DNA of 64,000 nt. Origin: Brevibacillus composti (lineage in GTDB: Bacteria; Bacillota; Bacilli; Brevibacillales; Brevibacillaceae). Position numbers and translations under genes: made by a program. The stretch lies in the NCBI RefSeq assembly GCF_016406105.1, contig NZ_CP066308.1, forward strand, positions 1,003,501 to 1,067,500. The letters are read 5' to 3'. Each line of letters starts with the position of its first letter. The first letter of the stretch is position 1. Positions 43,702 to 52,169 of this stretch are shown piece after piece. Under the pieces are notes generated by a model. The model worked only from the letters and a program-made list of their open reading frames with translations. It was not told where the DNA came from and did not search any database.

Positions 43702-44571
43702 GTGCCTCGAAAACGTCGGACCGCTCACAACCTCAACAGCCCGCAGCGAAAGATCGCGGAGTACGGCATGCTGATCATCGGCTCCCTGGTGCTCGCCACC
43801 AGCTTCAACCTCTTTCTCAACCCGAACCAATTGGCGTCGGGCGGCGTCTCCGGCCTGTCTGTCATTTTTCATCACCTTTTCAATTGGCCGCCGTCCATCG
43901 TGCAGTGGGCGTTTAATATTCCGCTGTTCCTCCTGGGCTTTTGGCTGCTGGAGAGACAATACAGCATGAAAGCGGCAGTCGGCTCGGTTATCCTGCCGCT
44001 GTTTGTCGCGCTGACCAGCCATCTGGAGCCGATGACGGACAACACGCTGCTCGCCAGTATTTACGGCGGGATGGGGGTCGGACTGGGGATTGGCATCGTC
44101 TTTCGGGGCAGGGGCTCTACCGGCGGCTTGTCCATCGCTTCGCAAATTCTGCACAAATACAGCGGGATCAGCCTGGGGGTATCCGTAGCTGTCTTTGACG
44201 GGCTGGTCATTTTTCTCGCCGGCTTTGTGTTTACGCCCGAAAAAGCCCTGTACGCGCTGATTGCCCTGTTTGTCACCAGCAAGACGATCGACATCGTGCA
44301 GATGGGCTGGAATACCTCCAAAGTGGCCTACATCATCTCCGACGAGACGAACAAGATACGCGAGGCGATCCTCTATGATCTGGACCGCGGCGTGACGCTT
44401 CTGGACGGCTCCGGCGGCTACACCGGAGACGAGCGCAAGGTACTGATGGCCGTCGTCAGCCAGAGTGAGGTCAGCAAGCTGAAGATGCTGGTCCGCTCTG
44501 TCGATCCCGAAGCCTTTATCATCCTCTGTCCGGCGCAGGAGGTGCTGGGAGAAGGGTTTCGGGCGGTGTAG
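43702..44571 (+). CDS. YitT family membrane protein
   Basis: 289 residues, GTG start with AGGAGAAC upstream. A basic N-terminus, then five hydrophobic segments (about 20-190) including NPNQLASGGVSGLSVIFHHL and the glycine-rich GGMGVGLGIGIVFRGRGSTG. A C-terminal DUF2179-type soluble domain (about 215-280, GVTLLDGSGGYTGDERKVL) follows, as in YitT/UPF0750 proteins. The molecular function is not established. Confidence 0.9.
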   Translation: MPRKRRTAHNLNSPQRKIAEYGMLIIGSLVLATSFNLFLNPNQLASGGVSGLSVIFHHLFNWPPSIVQWAFNIPLFLLGFWLLERQYSMKAAVGSVILPLFVALTSHLEPMTDNTLLASIYGGMGVGLGIGIVFRGRGSTGGLSIASQILHKYSGISLGVSVAVFDGLVIFLAGFVFTPEKALYALIALFVTSKTIDIVQMGWNTSKVAYIISDETNKIREAILYDLDRGVTLLDGSGGYTGDERKVLMAVVSQSEVSKLKMLVRSVDPEAFIILCPAQEVLGEGFRAV

Positions 44572-44702
44572 CAGGGAAGACGGATAGGCGGAATCTTTCA
44601 GGCACAGATTCCCGGATGAAGCGGAGTTTTAGAGGAAAAGGGACGATATGCTAGAATAGAACGAAGAAGATGATCGTCCGATGGACAAAGGAGGAATCGA
44701 CC

Positions 44703-45173
44703 ATGAGAGAGCAGGATTTCATGCAAGAAGCGATCAAGCTGGCCTGCGACAATGTACGCTCGGGCCACGGCAGCCCGTACGGCGCTTTGGTGGTAAAAAA
44801 CGGCGAGGTCATCGGCCGCGGCGTCAATGAAGTGACAGCGACCAACGACCCGACGGCGCATGCCGAAATTCTCGCGATCAAGGAAGCCTGCAAGCACGAG
44901 AACAGCCTCCAACTGGAGGACTGCGTGGTCTACGCCAGCGGAGAGCCGTGCCCGATGTGTCTCACGGCCATTTACTACACGGGCATCAAGACGGTCTACT
45001 ACGGCTACTCCAAAGAAGAAGCACAGCCTTATGGTTTCAATTCCGGTGCCATCTACGAACAAATCGCCTTGCCGATGGAGAAACGCTCGATTCGGATGGC
45101 CAAGCTGGAAAATGATCAATCCGAGGAAAATCCGTTCATCCTCTGGCAGCAGGCGAAGGAGAGACGGGACTGA
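44703..45173 (+). CDS. Nucleoside/guanine deaminase, CDA superfamily
   Basis: 156 residues from ATG 44703, with AAAGGAGG at the ideal distance. Zinc and catalytic residues are His53-Ala-Glu55 in PTAHAEIL and Cys83/Cys86 in EPCPMCLTAIY. The length, the SGHGSPYGALVVKNGEVIG start and the C-terminal FILWQQAK closely follow Bacillus guanine deaminase GuaD rather than tRNA adenosine deaminase TadA. It probably converts guanine to xanthine in purine salvage. No purine genes are adjacent, so the assignment rests on sequence. Confidence 0.85.
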   Translation: MREQDFMQEAIKLACDNVRSGHGSPYGALVVKNGEVIGRGVNEVTATNDPTAHAEILAIKEACKHENSLQLEDCVVYASGEPCPMCLTAIYYTGIKTVYYGYSKEEAQPYGFNSGAIYEQIALPMEKRSIRMAKLENDQSEENPFILWQQAKERRD

Positions 45174-45285
45174 TCCCGTTTGGCCCTGTTTTTGTCACAA
45201 AACTGCCAAGCATCTGGTAATCTGGTTCCTTCTGCTATAATGAGGCGAGTGAAAAATTGATATTCTGCCAAGGAGTGAAACGTTC

Positions 45286-45639
45286 GTGCAAAATGCGTTG
45301 CTGGAATCCCATGTAGGCGGATGGGAAGTCGCCCTCGTGCTTCTGATCATTGGCTATATTTTGTATCGTGCAGGAAAAGAGCGTGTCGCTAAAATTTTGC
45401 ATATGATTCTGCGCTTGATGATTATCATCATCGCGGTTTCCGGCATCTGGATGCTGTTTGCTTACCACGCCGGCGACGTTCTGTACTATGTCAAAGGAAT
45501 CTTGGCGATCCTTGCCTTTGGCTTGATGGAAATGTCCCTGGGGCGTGCACGCCGAAACGAAGCGAGCATCGGTTTCTTTGTGGGCGCCCTCGTGCTGCTG
45601 GTCGTGGTCATACTGATCGGCTATCGCGTTCTTTTCTAG
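45286..45639 (+). CDS. YisL-type (DUF1516/UPF0344) small membrane protein
   Basis: 117 residues, GTG start with AAGGAGTG upstream. Four transmembrane segments: VALVLLIIGYILY, MILRLMIIIIAVSGIWMLF, YVKGILAILAFGLMEMSL and GFFVGALVLLVVVILIGY. The WEVALVLL...HMILRL pattern and the short length match the YisL family of Bacillales, of unknown function. Confidence 0.82.
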   Translation: MQNALLESHVGGWEVALVLLIIGYILYRAGKERVAKILHMILRLMIIIIAVSGIWMLFAYHAGDVLYYVKGILAILAFGLMEMSLGRARRNEASIGFFVGALVLLVVVILIGYRVLF

Positions 45640-45673
45640 GCTGTTTCCATGAAAAAGGCTGTTTCCGGAAAAA

Positions 45674-45722
45674 TGGGCGGTTTCCCCTGACGTAGCAACC
45701 AAAGGGGAACGGCCCTTATTTA
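45674..45722 (+). terminator. Possible terminator after yisL-like gene
   Basis: GGGCGGTTTCCCCT can pair with AGGGGAACGGCCC across a long loop; only a weak T-rich tail follows. Confidence 0.4.
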
Positions 45723-45854
45723 TTCAACAGGTACAATTTCATTTGCTTTTCATTTTGCTTTGGATAAAAGTTCCTTTTCATGATAAGATATTTCGGAAGA
45801 ATTTTTGCACTTTCCATACAGATCTCACAATCGGGATCGGATGAGGTGACCAAC

Positions 45855-46613
45855 ATGAGATGGTTGATTGTCGAGGATTATGAAGCGTTAAGCGGAGAAG
45901 CGGCAGAACTGGTAGCGAGAGAGGTCAGGGAAAAGCCGGACGCCGTGCTCGGACTGGCAACAGGCAGCACCCCTGTCGGCATGTACCAGGAATTGATTCG
46001 CCAGCACCAGGCCGGGAATCTCGACTTTTCCCGCATCACGACGTTTAATCTGGATGAATATGTCGGTCTTTCGGCAACGCATCCGCAAAGCTATCGGGTG
46101 TTTATGCATGAGACTTTTTTTCAGCATGTCAACGTACAGCCGGAGAGAATCCACATCCCTTGCGGAGATGCCGCCGATTTGGACGAAGAATGCGACCGGT
46201 ACGAGCGGGCGATTCAAGCTGCTGGCGGAATTGACCTGCAGATTCTCGGCATTGGCGGAAATGGCCACATCGGTTTTAATGAGCCAGGCTCTCCGGTATC
46301 GTCCCGTACCAGGGTAGTCGATCTCGCGCAGAGAACGATCACAGACAATGCCCGTTTTTTTGCGTCGATCGAGGAGGTGCCGACGAAAGCCGTCACCATG
46401 GGGATCCAGACCATCCTGGAGGCGAAGAAAATCGTCCTGTTGGCCTGTGGAGCCTCCAAGGCGGAGGCGATGCAGCGGATGCTGGAAGGGGAGATCACCC
46501 CGGGTGTGCCCGCTTCGCTGCTGAGGGAGCATCCGGATGTAACGGTGATCATGGACCGGCAAGCGGCCGCAAGACTGAGCGAGCGGTTTCTGGATCCGAA
46601 GCACGTCCTGTAG
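45855..46613 (+). CDS. nagB: Glucosamine-6-phosphate deaminase
   Basis: 252 residues from ATG 45855 (MRWLIVEDYEALSGEAAELV), with GAGGTGA 6 nt upstream; the frame opens further upstream but without a site. Family blocks: VLGLATGSTPVGMYQELIRQ, TFNLDEYVGLS (catalytic Asp region), QILGIGGNGHIGFNEPGS and ASKAEAMQRMLEGEITPGVP. It converts glucosamine-6-phosphate to fructose-6-phosphate and ammonia. It lacks the C-terminal allosteric extension of enterobacterial NagB, as in Bacillus. No nagA or nagE is adjacent. Confidence 0.95.
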   Translation: MRWLIVEDYEALSGEAAELVAREVREKPDAVLGLATGSTPVGMYQELIRQHQAGNLDFSRITTFNLDEYVGLSATHPQSYRVFMHETFFQHVNVQPERIHIPCGDAADLDEECDRYERAIQAAGGIDLQILGIGGNGHIGFNEPGSPVSSRTRVVDLAQRTITDNARFFASIEEVPTKAVTMGIQTILEAKKIVLLACGASKAEAMQRMLEGEITPGVPASLLREHPDVTVIMDRQAAARLSERFLDPKHVL

Positions 46614-46646
46614 GGGGCGTGTTTTTTGTTTGTTCAGAGGCCCGAA

Positions 46647-46712
46647 GAAGAAGCATGTTCCCATGCGCAGCGACTTTGTGGAGCCGAGCTGAGCCGAGCA
46701 GCGGCCCGCGGC
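46647..46712. repeat. Solo left half of the 197-bp element
   Basis: GAAGAAGCATGTTCCCATGC, then GCAGCGACTTTGTGGAGC and AGCGGCCCGCGG, aligns with the left half of subtype B copies. No right arm follows. It lies in the hemQ upstream region. Confidence 0.65.
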
Positions 46713-46810
46713 TTGTTCACCAATTCGTATCGATTACGACTTCGCCAATTATGCTATACTGGGAATGTTGCAGGAAAAACAAGCCACATGATGAAAAGGA
46801 GCTGATCCTG

Positions 46811-47563
46811 ATGAGTACAAATGAAGCGCTTCTCACCTTGGAAGGTTGGTATACGTATCACGATTTTCGCAAGATTAATTGGGAGAAATGGAAGAAGGCG
46901 ACTCAGGAAGAACGCGATGCGGCGGTGGACGAGCTGCAAGGGCTGATTCGCACCTGGGAGGCAAACGAACAGGAGCAAGCCGGCAGCACGACCGTCTATT
47001 CGATCCTGGGCCACAAGGCGGACCTGGTCTTCATGTTCCTGCGTCCGACCATGCAGGAGCTGGATGCGATCAAAACCGCTTTTAACAAAACCAAGTTCGC
47101 TGACTTTACCGACGTGGATTATTCGTACATTTCCGTCGTGGAATTGAGCAACTACGTACATAATCCAGGCGAAGACCCGAAATCCAACCCGCATGTCCGC
47201 GAGCGTCTCTACCCGATCCTGCCCAAATGGGAGCATATCTGCTTCTACCCGATGAACAAAAAGCGGGACGGCCAGGACAACTGGTACATGCTGACCATGC
47301 AGGAGCGCCAGGAGATGATGCGCTCGCACGGCATGATCGGCCGCAAGTACGCGGGCCGCGTGAAGCAAATTATCGGCGGTTCCGTCGGCTTCGACGATTG
47401 GGAATGGGGCGTTACCCTGTTTGCCAACGATCCGCTGGAATTCAAGCATATCGTCTATGAAATGCGTTTCGACGAAGTCAGCGCCCGCTACGGCGAATTT
47501 GGCAACTTCCTGGTCGGAAATCGCGTGACCTCGGAATCGTTGCAAGCCATGCTGCAGCTCTGA
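46811..47563 (+). CDS. hemQ: Coproheme decarboxylase HemQ (chlorite dismutase family)
   Basis: 250 residues from ATG 46811 (MSTNEALLTLEGWYTYHDFR), with AAAAGGAGC upstream; the frame extends back to 46619 but through the solo repeat. Conserved blocks: ILGHKADLVFMFLRPTMQEL, YSYISVVELSNYV with the catalytic Tyr, YPMNKKRDG, and MRSHGMIGRKYAGRVKQIIG carrying the proximal heme His region. It oxidatively decarboxylates coproheme to protoheme, the last step of the Gram-positive coproporphyrin pathway. No other heme genes are adjacent. Confidence 0.96.
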   Translation: MSTNEALLTLEGWYTYHDFRKINWEKWKKATQEERDAAVDELQGLIRTWEANEQEQAGSTTVYSILGHKADLVFMFLRPTMQELDAIKTAFNKTKFADFTDVDYSYISVVELSNYVHNPGEDPKSNPHVRERLYPILPKWEHICFYPMNKKRDGQDNWYMLTMQERQEMMRSHGMIGRKYAGRVKQIIGGSVGFDDWEWGVTLFANDPLEFKHIVYEMRFDEVSARYGEFGNFLVGNRVTSESLQAMLQL

Positions 47564-47633
47564 TAGCACGAAGAAACGCCTGTCACCCGGAGCAGGAGTG
47601 GCATGCAGAAAAATAAATAAGCAAGGAAGTTAA

Positions 47634-47667
47634 AAAAGCATGGCGGATGAACGCCGTGCTTTTTTGC
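47634..47667 (+). terminator. Terminator of hemQ
   Basis: AAAAGCATGGCG pairs with CGCCGTGCTTTT, loop GATGAA, T-run within and after the arm. Confidence 0.88.
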
Positions 47668-47779
47668 ATGGCCGATCCCTGCCGTAGGAGAGGTTTTTTA
47701 TTTCTTTAATTTGGAAAATGGGCCAAATAAATGGTAAGATTATGGCGATTAGAAAAAGGAAGGAAAGGTGTGGCTGTTG

Positions 47780-49486
47780 GTGAAGAGCAAAGCGCATCTC
47801 CGAAGCAAGATGGCCGGACTGTCTGCGGCTGCATGGCTGACGGTGGCGGCAGTGCCGACAGGGGTCTGTCTGGCAGGGGGGACGAAGGCTGTACACGCTG
47901 CAGAAGAAGTTGGGCTTTCCAGGGAAGAGGCAGTGAAAAAAGCAGCGGAACTAGCCAACATTCCTGAAACCCTTGTATTGCAAGGGGCGGATGTAATCCA
48001 GGATTCTGATGGTCAGGTTTGGCATCTCCGATGGGAGAGCGGCCAGATAGGGAAAGAGGGGTGGAGCTCTCTCTCGGTGGAAATAGATGCGAAGACCGGA
48101 TCGCTTCTCGATTATCAGTTTAGGAGGAAGACAAAGCAGGAGTCATCCGAGAAGTCAGCGGTCGACGATCAGACGGCGCTGGACAAGGTCTACGCGTTTC
48201 TGGATAAAGCCGTCTCGGCGGAAGAGCGGAAAAAACTCTCCCGGCCCAATGAATACGGACAGCATTACGCGTATGTGTACGATGCTTCGCGGCAGCGCGC
48301 ATATACGTTTACGCGGGTAGAGAACGGCATTCCCTTTCTGGAAAACGGCATTCGGATCATCCTGTCGCCGGAGGGAGACATTCGCCATTTCCAAAGATTA
48401 TGGGACGACGTATCCCTGCCGGATGCAAAGGGGGTAATCGGGGAGGAAGCGGCGGCACAGCTCCTGGCCTCACAGGCAAAGCCTGGACTGGCGATTGTCG
48501 ATCTCTTCTCGCTGATGAGCGGCTGGGGCTTCGAATACGAGAGCTTCGACAGGGAGCCGTACTTGCCGGTTTTCCTCTATCAGCAAGATGACGCACAGAT
48601 GGTGGACGCCATAAGCGGCAAGCTGTTGAACGGCCGAGGAGAGGCGGACGCGAAGGAGTTCGTGCCCGCGGCACTGGGGGAGACGGTCCGCAAGGGGGAT
48701 GCTAACCATCGGATCAGCCGGGAAGAGGCAAGGAAGCTCGCTGATGAATGGACGAAAAAAATTGCGGGTCCTCAAAGCGACGCATACCGGCCAGCGAACG
48801 AGGAGGAGAGAAAAGAGAATCAAGACGGCATGCCGGTCCAGTTTTGGATCTATAAATACGAGCTGCCGGGACAAAATGGGAAGCAGGGGTCTACCCTACA
48901 GGTGGTCATCACAGACAGAGGCGAACTCTTTGATTTCCGGTGGGTGATCGCGGACATGCGGACGGCGGATGGCATCGTGGGCTCCGGGGCGGTCCAGAGA
49001 AGCGCACCGGCTCTCACTGCCGAACAAGCCAAAGAGCGGGCGATTTCCTTTGTCCGTAAAAACTTTCCTGACCGCTTGGGAGAGATCTATTTGGATCGGC
49101 TGGTTTCAGTCGAGAATGAGAAATACACCTTTTTCTTTGGCTGGATGAAGGAGGGCGTGCCGGTGCTGCATGATCGTTTTCGGCTAACAGTCAATGCAGC
49201 CACAGGCACAGTGGAAATGCTGGACGGCTTCCGATTGGATCGCCTGCAAATAGAGCTTCCGTCCGCCAAACTGGACCCGGCGGCCGCTCATCAGGTGGTG
49301 CAAGCGAACCAGAAGCTCATGTTGACCTACTTCCTGCCGGAAGGGAGCGCAAAAGAGAAAAAGAACCCCCGTTTGGTATACCGCTATGTCGGAGACAAGG
49401 GCGTGGTCGATGCCGTGACGGGCAAGTGGATCCACCTGGACAGGTCGAGCGAGATGAATCAAAAACAGAGAGCTACAAAAGAGTAG
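47780..49486 (+). CDS. Secreted YcdB/YcdC repeat (PepSY-like) protein
   Basis: 568 residues from GTG 47780 (MKSKAHLRSKMAGLSAAAWL), chosen because AGGAAAGG lies at a good distance and it aligns with the start of the next paralogue; GTG 47768 is an alternative. Signal peptide ends near residue 38 (KAVHAAEE). Two or more YcdB/YcdC units of ~150 residues follow, each with a helix (SREEAVKKAAELANIPE; SREEARKLADEWTKKI), a strand-rich part (WHLRWES; VSVENEKYTFFFGW) and VNAATGTVEMLDGF-like ends. No SLH anchor is present. It ends VDAVTGKWIHLD, where the paralogue continues into SLH domains. Function unknown; perhaps protease inhibition or wall association. Confidence 0.82.
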   Translation: MKSKAHLRSKMAGLSAAAWLTVAAVPTGVCLAGGTKAVHAAEEVGLSREEAVKKAAELANIPETLVLQGADVIQDSDGQVWHLRWESGQIGKEGWSSLSVEIDAKTGSLLDYQFRRKTKQESSEKSAVDDQTALDKVYAFLDKAVSAEERKKLSRPNEYGQHYAYVYDASRQRAYTFTRVENGIPFLENGIRIILSPEGDIRHFQRLWDDVSLPDAKGVIGEEAAAQLLASQAKPGLAIVDLFSLMSGWGFEYESFDREPYLPVFLYQQDDAQMVDAISGKLLNGRGEADAKEFVPAALGETVRKGDANHRISREEARKLADEWTKKIAGPQSDAYRPANEEERKENQDGMPVQFWIYKYELPGQNGKQGSTLQVVITDRGELFDFRWVIADMRTADGIVGSGAVQRSAPALTAEQAKERAISFVRKNFPDRLGEIYLDRLVSVENEKYTFFFGWMKEGVPVLHDRFRLTVNAATGTVEMLDGFRLDRLQIELPSAKLDPAAAHQVVQANQKLMLTYFLPEGSAKEKKNPRLVYRYVGDKGVVDAVTGKWIHLDRSSEMNQKQRATKE

Positions 49487-49560
49487 CAAGATTTTGTTAA
49501 TTGGAAAACTTTTGGTAAGATAGAAAAGATCACTACTAGAGGAAAAGGGGTTGGACGAAC

Positions 49561-51816
49561 GTGACGAGTAAAAAGCAGTCCTGGTGCATGATTGCCGGAC
49601 TGTCTACGGCAGTGTTGTTGACGTCATTTGCAGTGCCATCGGGAGGGCACATGGCAGGGGGAGGAGTTGCCTATGCGGCGGAAGCGGCGAGCAAGGCTGC
49701 TACCCTGACCAAAGAGCAAGCCATTCAAAAGGCGCAGAGCTATGTGAAGATTCCCGCCGACTACAAATTGGCAGATGCGAACTTTTTCGATCCGGAAAAA
49801 GAAGGGTATTTTATGGAAGGGCCATCCTGGCGACTGTACTGGGACCAAGGAAATAAGGGCCGGATGTCCATGACCATCGACGCGGTCACCGGACAACTGC
49901 TCCAGTACTACACCTACGGAGACGAGAATCGCAAGAGTGCCGACGCTGCGGTAGGAGAAGAAAAGGCGCTTGCGGTCGCAGAGGAATTTCTCCAGAAGGT
50001 ATTGAAGGCCGAGGAGATGGCGAAGCTCTCCAAACCGAACGAGTTCAGCCGTCCCCGCTTCACCAGCTGGAACGAATACGGATTTAGCTTCACGCGCATG
50101 GAAAATAACATCCCCTTCTTGGAGAATGGGGTAGATGTGACAGTATCTCGGGACGGCGCGATCGCACGCTATGACCGCATCTGGAGTCCGGGTCCGCTGC
50201 CGGAGGTAGGGGAGGTGCTCTCGCAGGAAGAAGCGGAAAAGCAATTGGCCGAACTGACCAGACCTTCGCTGGTTTTCGCGGAAAAATCGTTCCTGACCGG
50301 AGATCACGAAGTGGATTACGGCAAGTATCAGCTCGTATACCGCTACACGGACAAGGACCCGCAGTTTCTCGACGCGAGGACCGGAGCGGCGCTGAACCTG
50401 TTGGGACAGGAAGCGGTCGCGGAAGACATACAGCCGCTGGGCAGCACGGTGAAAAAACCAATCGACGATGAGAAGACGATCACCAAAGAGGAAGCGCAGA
50501 AGATCGCGGATCAGGTAATCAAGCTCCTCCCGGGATCGTATCGCTCCGAGGGAAATCGGGGGAGCGGGGGCAGTACGGGACCGGATGGCATCACTCGCCG
50601 CAGTTGGAGCTTTGAGTACACGCCTCTCCATATTGAAGGGAAGACGGTCAACAAGGTGGAGCTGGAGATCGGGGACCGCGGGGAATTGGTAGGCTATTCC
50701 AGCAACGAGCGCCGCTACCCGAGAGAGACAGGCAAGATGATCGACAAGGCCGTTCCCTATGAGCAAGCAGTGGAAAGCGCGATAAAATTGGTGAAGACGC
50801 TGCTGGCAGACCAGCTCGGGGAAATCTACCTGATCGACCGGGCTCCGTCTGCCAAAGAGTTGGCGTTAATGCATGAGCGCGGCCAGTATTACACGATTCC
50901 GTTCGGCAAGATGAAGGGCGGCATTCCCATCGAGTCGGCGGAGTTCGAAGTGGTCGTCCATCCCGAGACCGGGGAAGCCGAATCGCTGAATCTGTGGAGA
51001 AGAAGCCACTCTTTTGCGGCTGAAGAGACCGCCGCCAAAATCGATCGGGAAGCTGCCAAAAAAGCGGAACAAGAACGGAAAAAAGTCATGCTCACCTACC
51101 TCCTGCCGCAAATGAACTACTACGGAGGCACACCTGTAAAACGAGAGCCTGTGCTGGTATACCGCTATGTCGGCGAGCGGGGCGTGGTAGATGCGGTGAC
51201 GGGCGAATGGGTGAATCTGGACAAGCTGAACACCAAATCGGAGCCAAGCGACATCGCGGAACACCCCGACCGGGAAGCGCTGGTCTATGCGTGGGAACAG
51301 GGGATGTTCACCGTTACCGACGGAAAGCTGGAACCGGATCAGGAGATGACGCGCGGCGAAGTCGCGAAGATCGCGGCCAAACTGCTCGATCGCATCGAAT
51401 TCCACCGGGTGCATTACGTCTACTCTGGCAGAGACGAAGAGGAGAAGCCCTATGTGTTTGAAGATGTAGACAGCAAGCACCCGCTGTATGGCGTCATCCA
51501 GAAGAGCCTCCAGTACGGTTTGATTGCCAAGGAAGGGAAGCGCTTCGAGCCGGATCGGTTGATCACGCGAGCTGAGATGGCGGATTTGATCGCGAGGCTG
51601 CTGGGTTATGGCGACCTGTTGAACAAGACGGAGATCTTCACCGTACCTTACGGCGATTTGCAGAAACAGTCCGTGCCGGCGGCGGCCATCGCGTACGCCC
51701 ACGGGCTGATGACAGATAAAGGAAAACAAAGCTTCCAGCCTAATGCGACGCTTACCCGTGCGGATATGGCCAAAATCATCGAGCAGCTCATGGAGCTGAA
51801 GAAAGAGGAGCGGTAA
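49561..51816 (+). CDS. YcdB/YcdC repeat surface protein with C-terminal SLH domains
   Basis: 751 residues, GTG start with AAAAGGGG about 11 nt upstream. Signal peptide cleaved near VAYAAEA. YcdB/YcdC-type repeats span residues ~45-555 and parallel the preceding gene (TKEQAIQKAQSYVKIP; FLENGVDVTVSRDG; VDAVTGEWVNLD). The C-terminal ~190 residues carry about three SLH modules (EALVYAWEQGMFTVTDGKLE, DQEMTRGEVAKIAAKLL; VFEDVDSKHPLYGVIQKSLQ; FQPNATLTRADMAKIIEQLM), which bind pyruvylated wall polymer. This gene and the one before it are clearly a tandem duplication, with SLH gained here or lost there. Confidence 0.88.
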   Translation: MTSKKQSWCMIAGLSTAVLLTSFAVPSGGHMAGGGVAYAAEAASKAATLTKEQAIQKAQSYVKIPADYKLADANFFDPEKEGYFMEGPSWRLYWDQGNKGRMSMTIDAVTGQLLQYYTYGDENRKSADAAVGEEKALAVAEEFLQKVLKAEEMAKLSKPNEFSRPRFTSWNEYGFSFTRMENNIPFLENGVDVTVSRDGAIARYDRIWSPGPLPEVGEVLSQEEAEKQLAELTRPSLVFAEKSFLTGDHEVDYGKYQLVYRYTDKDPQFLDARTGAALNLLGQEAVAEDIQPLGSTVKKPIDDEKTITKEEAQKIADQVIKLLPGSYRSEGNRGSGGSTGPDGITRRSWSFEYTPLHIEGKTVNKVELEIGDRGELVGYSSNERRYPRETGKMIDKAVPYEQAVESAIKLVKTLLADQLGEIYLIDRAPSAKELALMHERGQYYTIPFGKMKGGIPIESAEFEVVVHPETGEAESLNLWRRSHSFAAEETAAKIDREAAKKAEQERKKVMLTYLLPQMNYYGGTPVKREPVLVYRYVGERGVVDAVTGEWVNLDKLNTKSEPSDIAEHPDREALVYAWEQGMFTVTDGKLEPDQEMTRGEVAKIAAKLLDRIEFHRVHYVYSGRDEEEKPYVFEDVDSKHPLYGVIQKSLQYGLIAKEGKRFEPDRLITRAEMADLIARLLGYGDLLNKTEIFTVPYGDLQKQSVPAAAIAYAHGLMTDKGKQSFQPNATLTRADMAKIIEQLMELKKEER

Positions 51817-51911
51817 CGGCTGAAAGGCGCAGGACTTTGCCGATCGGATGGAGATGCTGGAAGAGGTATGGAACCGACTTGATTTCTTTGCGAAAAAGAA
51901 CGGACGAAGAG

Positions 51912-51950
51912 CAGGCTGTCGACGATTTGAAGTCGACAGCCTTTCATTTT
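51912..51950 (+). terminator. Terminator after SLH protein gene
   Basis: AGGCTGTCGAC (to 51923) pairs with GTCGACAGCCT, followed by TTCATTTTTT. Confidence 0.85.
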
Positions 51951-52025
51951 TTCGTTATGGTACAGTAAAAAACAAAACGGTTGTAACAAACCAGACAGAG
52001 AAAGAAAATGGAGGTGATCGCTCCC

Positions 52026-52169
52026 ATGGCTGATCGCCGCGTTCTCATTATCTGCGGAGCATCGCGCAGTGAGAACCGCTTGCTGTTTACTTTTCATGAG
52101 AGCTTGGAGGAGTATCTGTGTCGATTCGGCTTCGTTTGCTGCTTTCCTATACAGCGATGCTGCTCGTGA
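52026..52169 (+). CDS. Possible 47-residue leader peptide overlapping the kinase start
   Basis: ATG 52026 is preceded by GGAGGTGATC (52010-52019), one of the strongest ribosome sites in the window. The frame MADRRVLIICGASRSENRLL FTFHESLEEYLCRF runs past the GTG start of the sensor kinase (52118) in another frame and stops at 52169. It is cysteine-rich at its end (CCFPIQRCCS). It may serve translational coupling to the kinase or be a small protein in its own right. No family recognised. Confidence 0.4.
   Translation: MADRRVLIICGASRSENRLLFTFHESLEEYLCRFGFVCCFPIQRCCS

Noticed and set aside
46619..46810. 64-residue N-terminal extension of HemQ
   Set aside because: It passes through the solo repeat half; the ATG at 46811 has a good ribosome site and gives the normal 250-residue protein.
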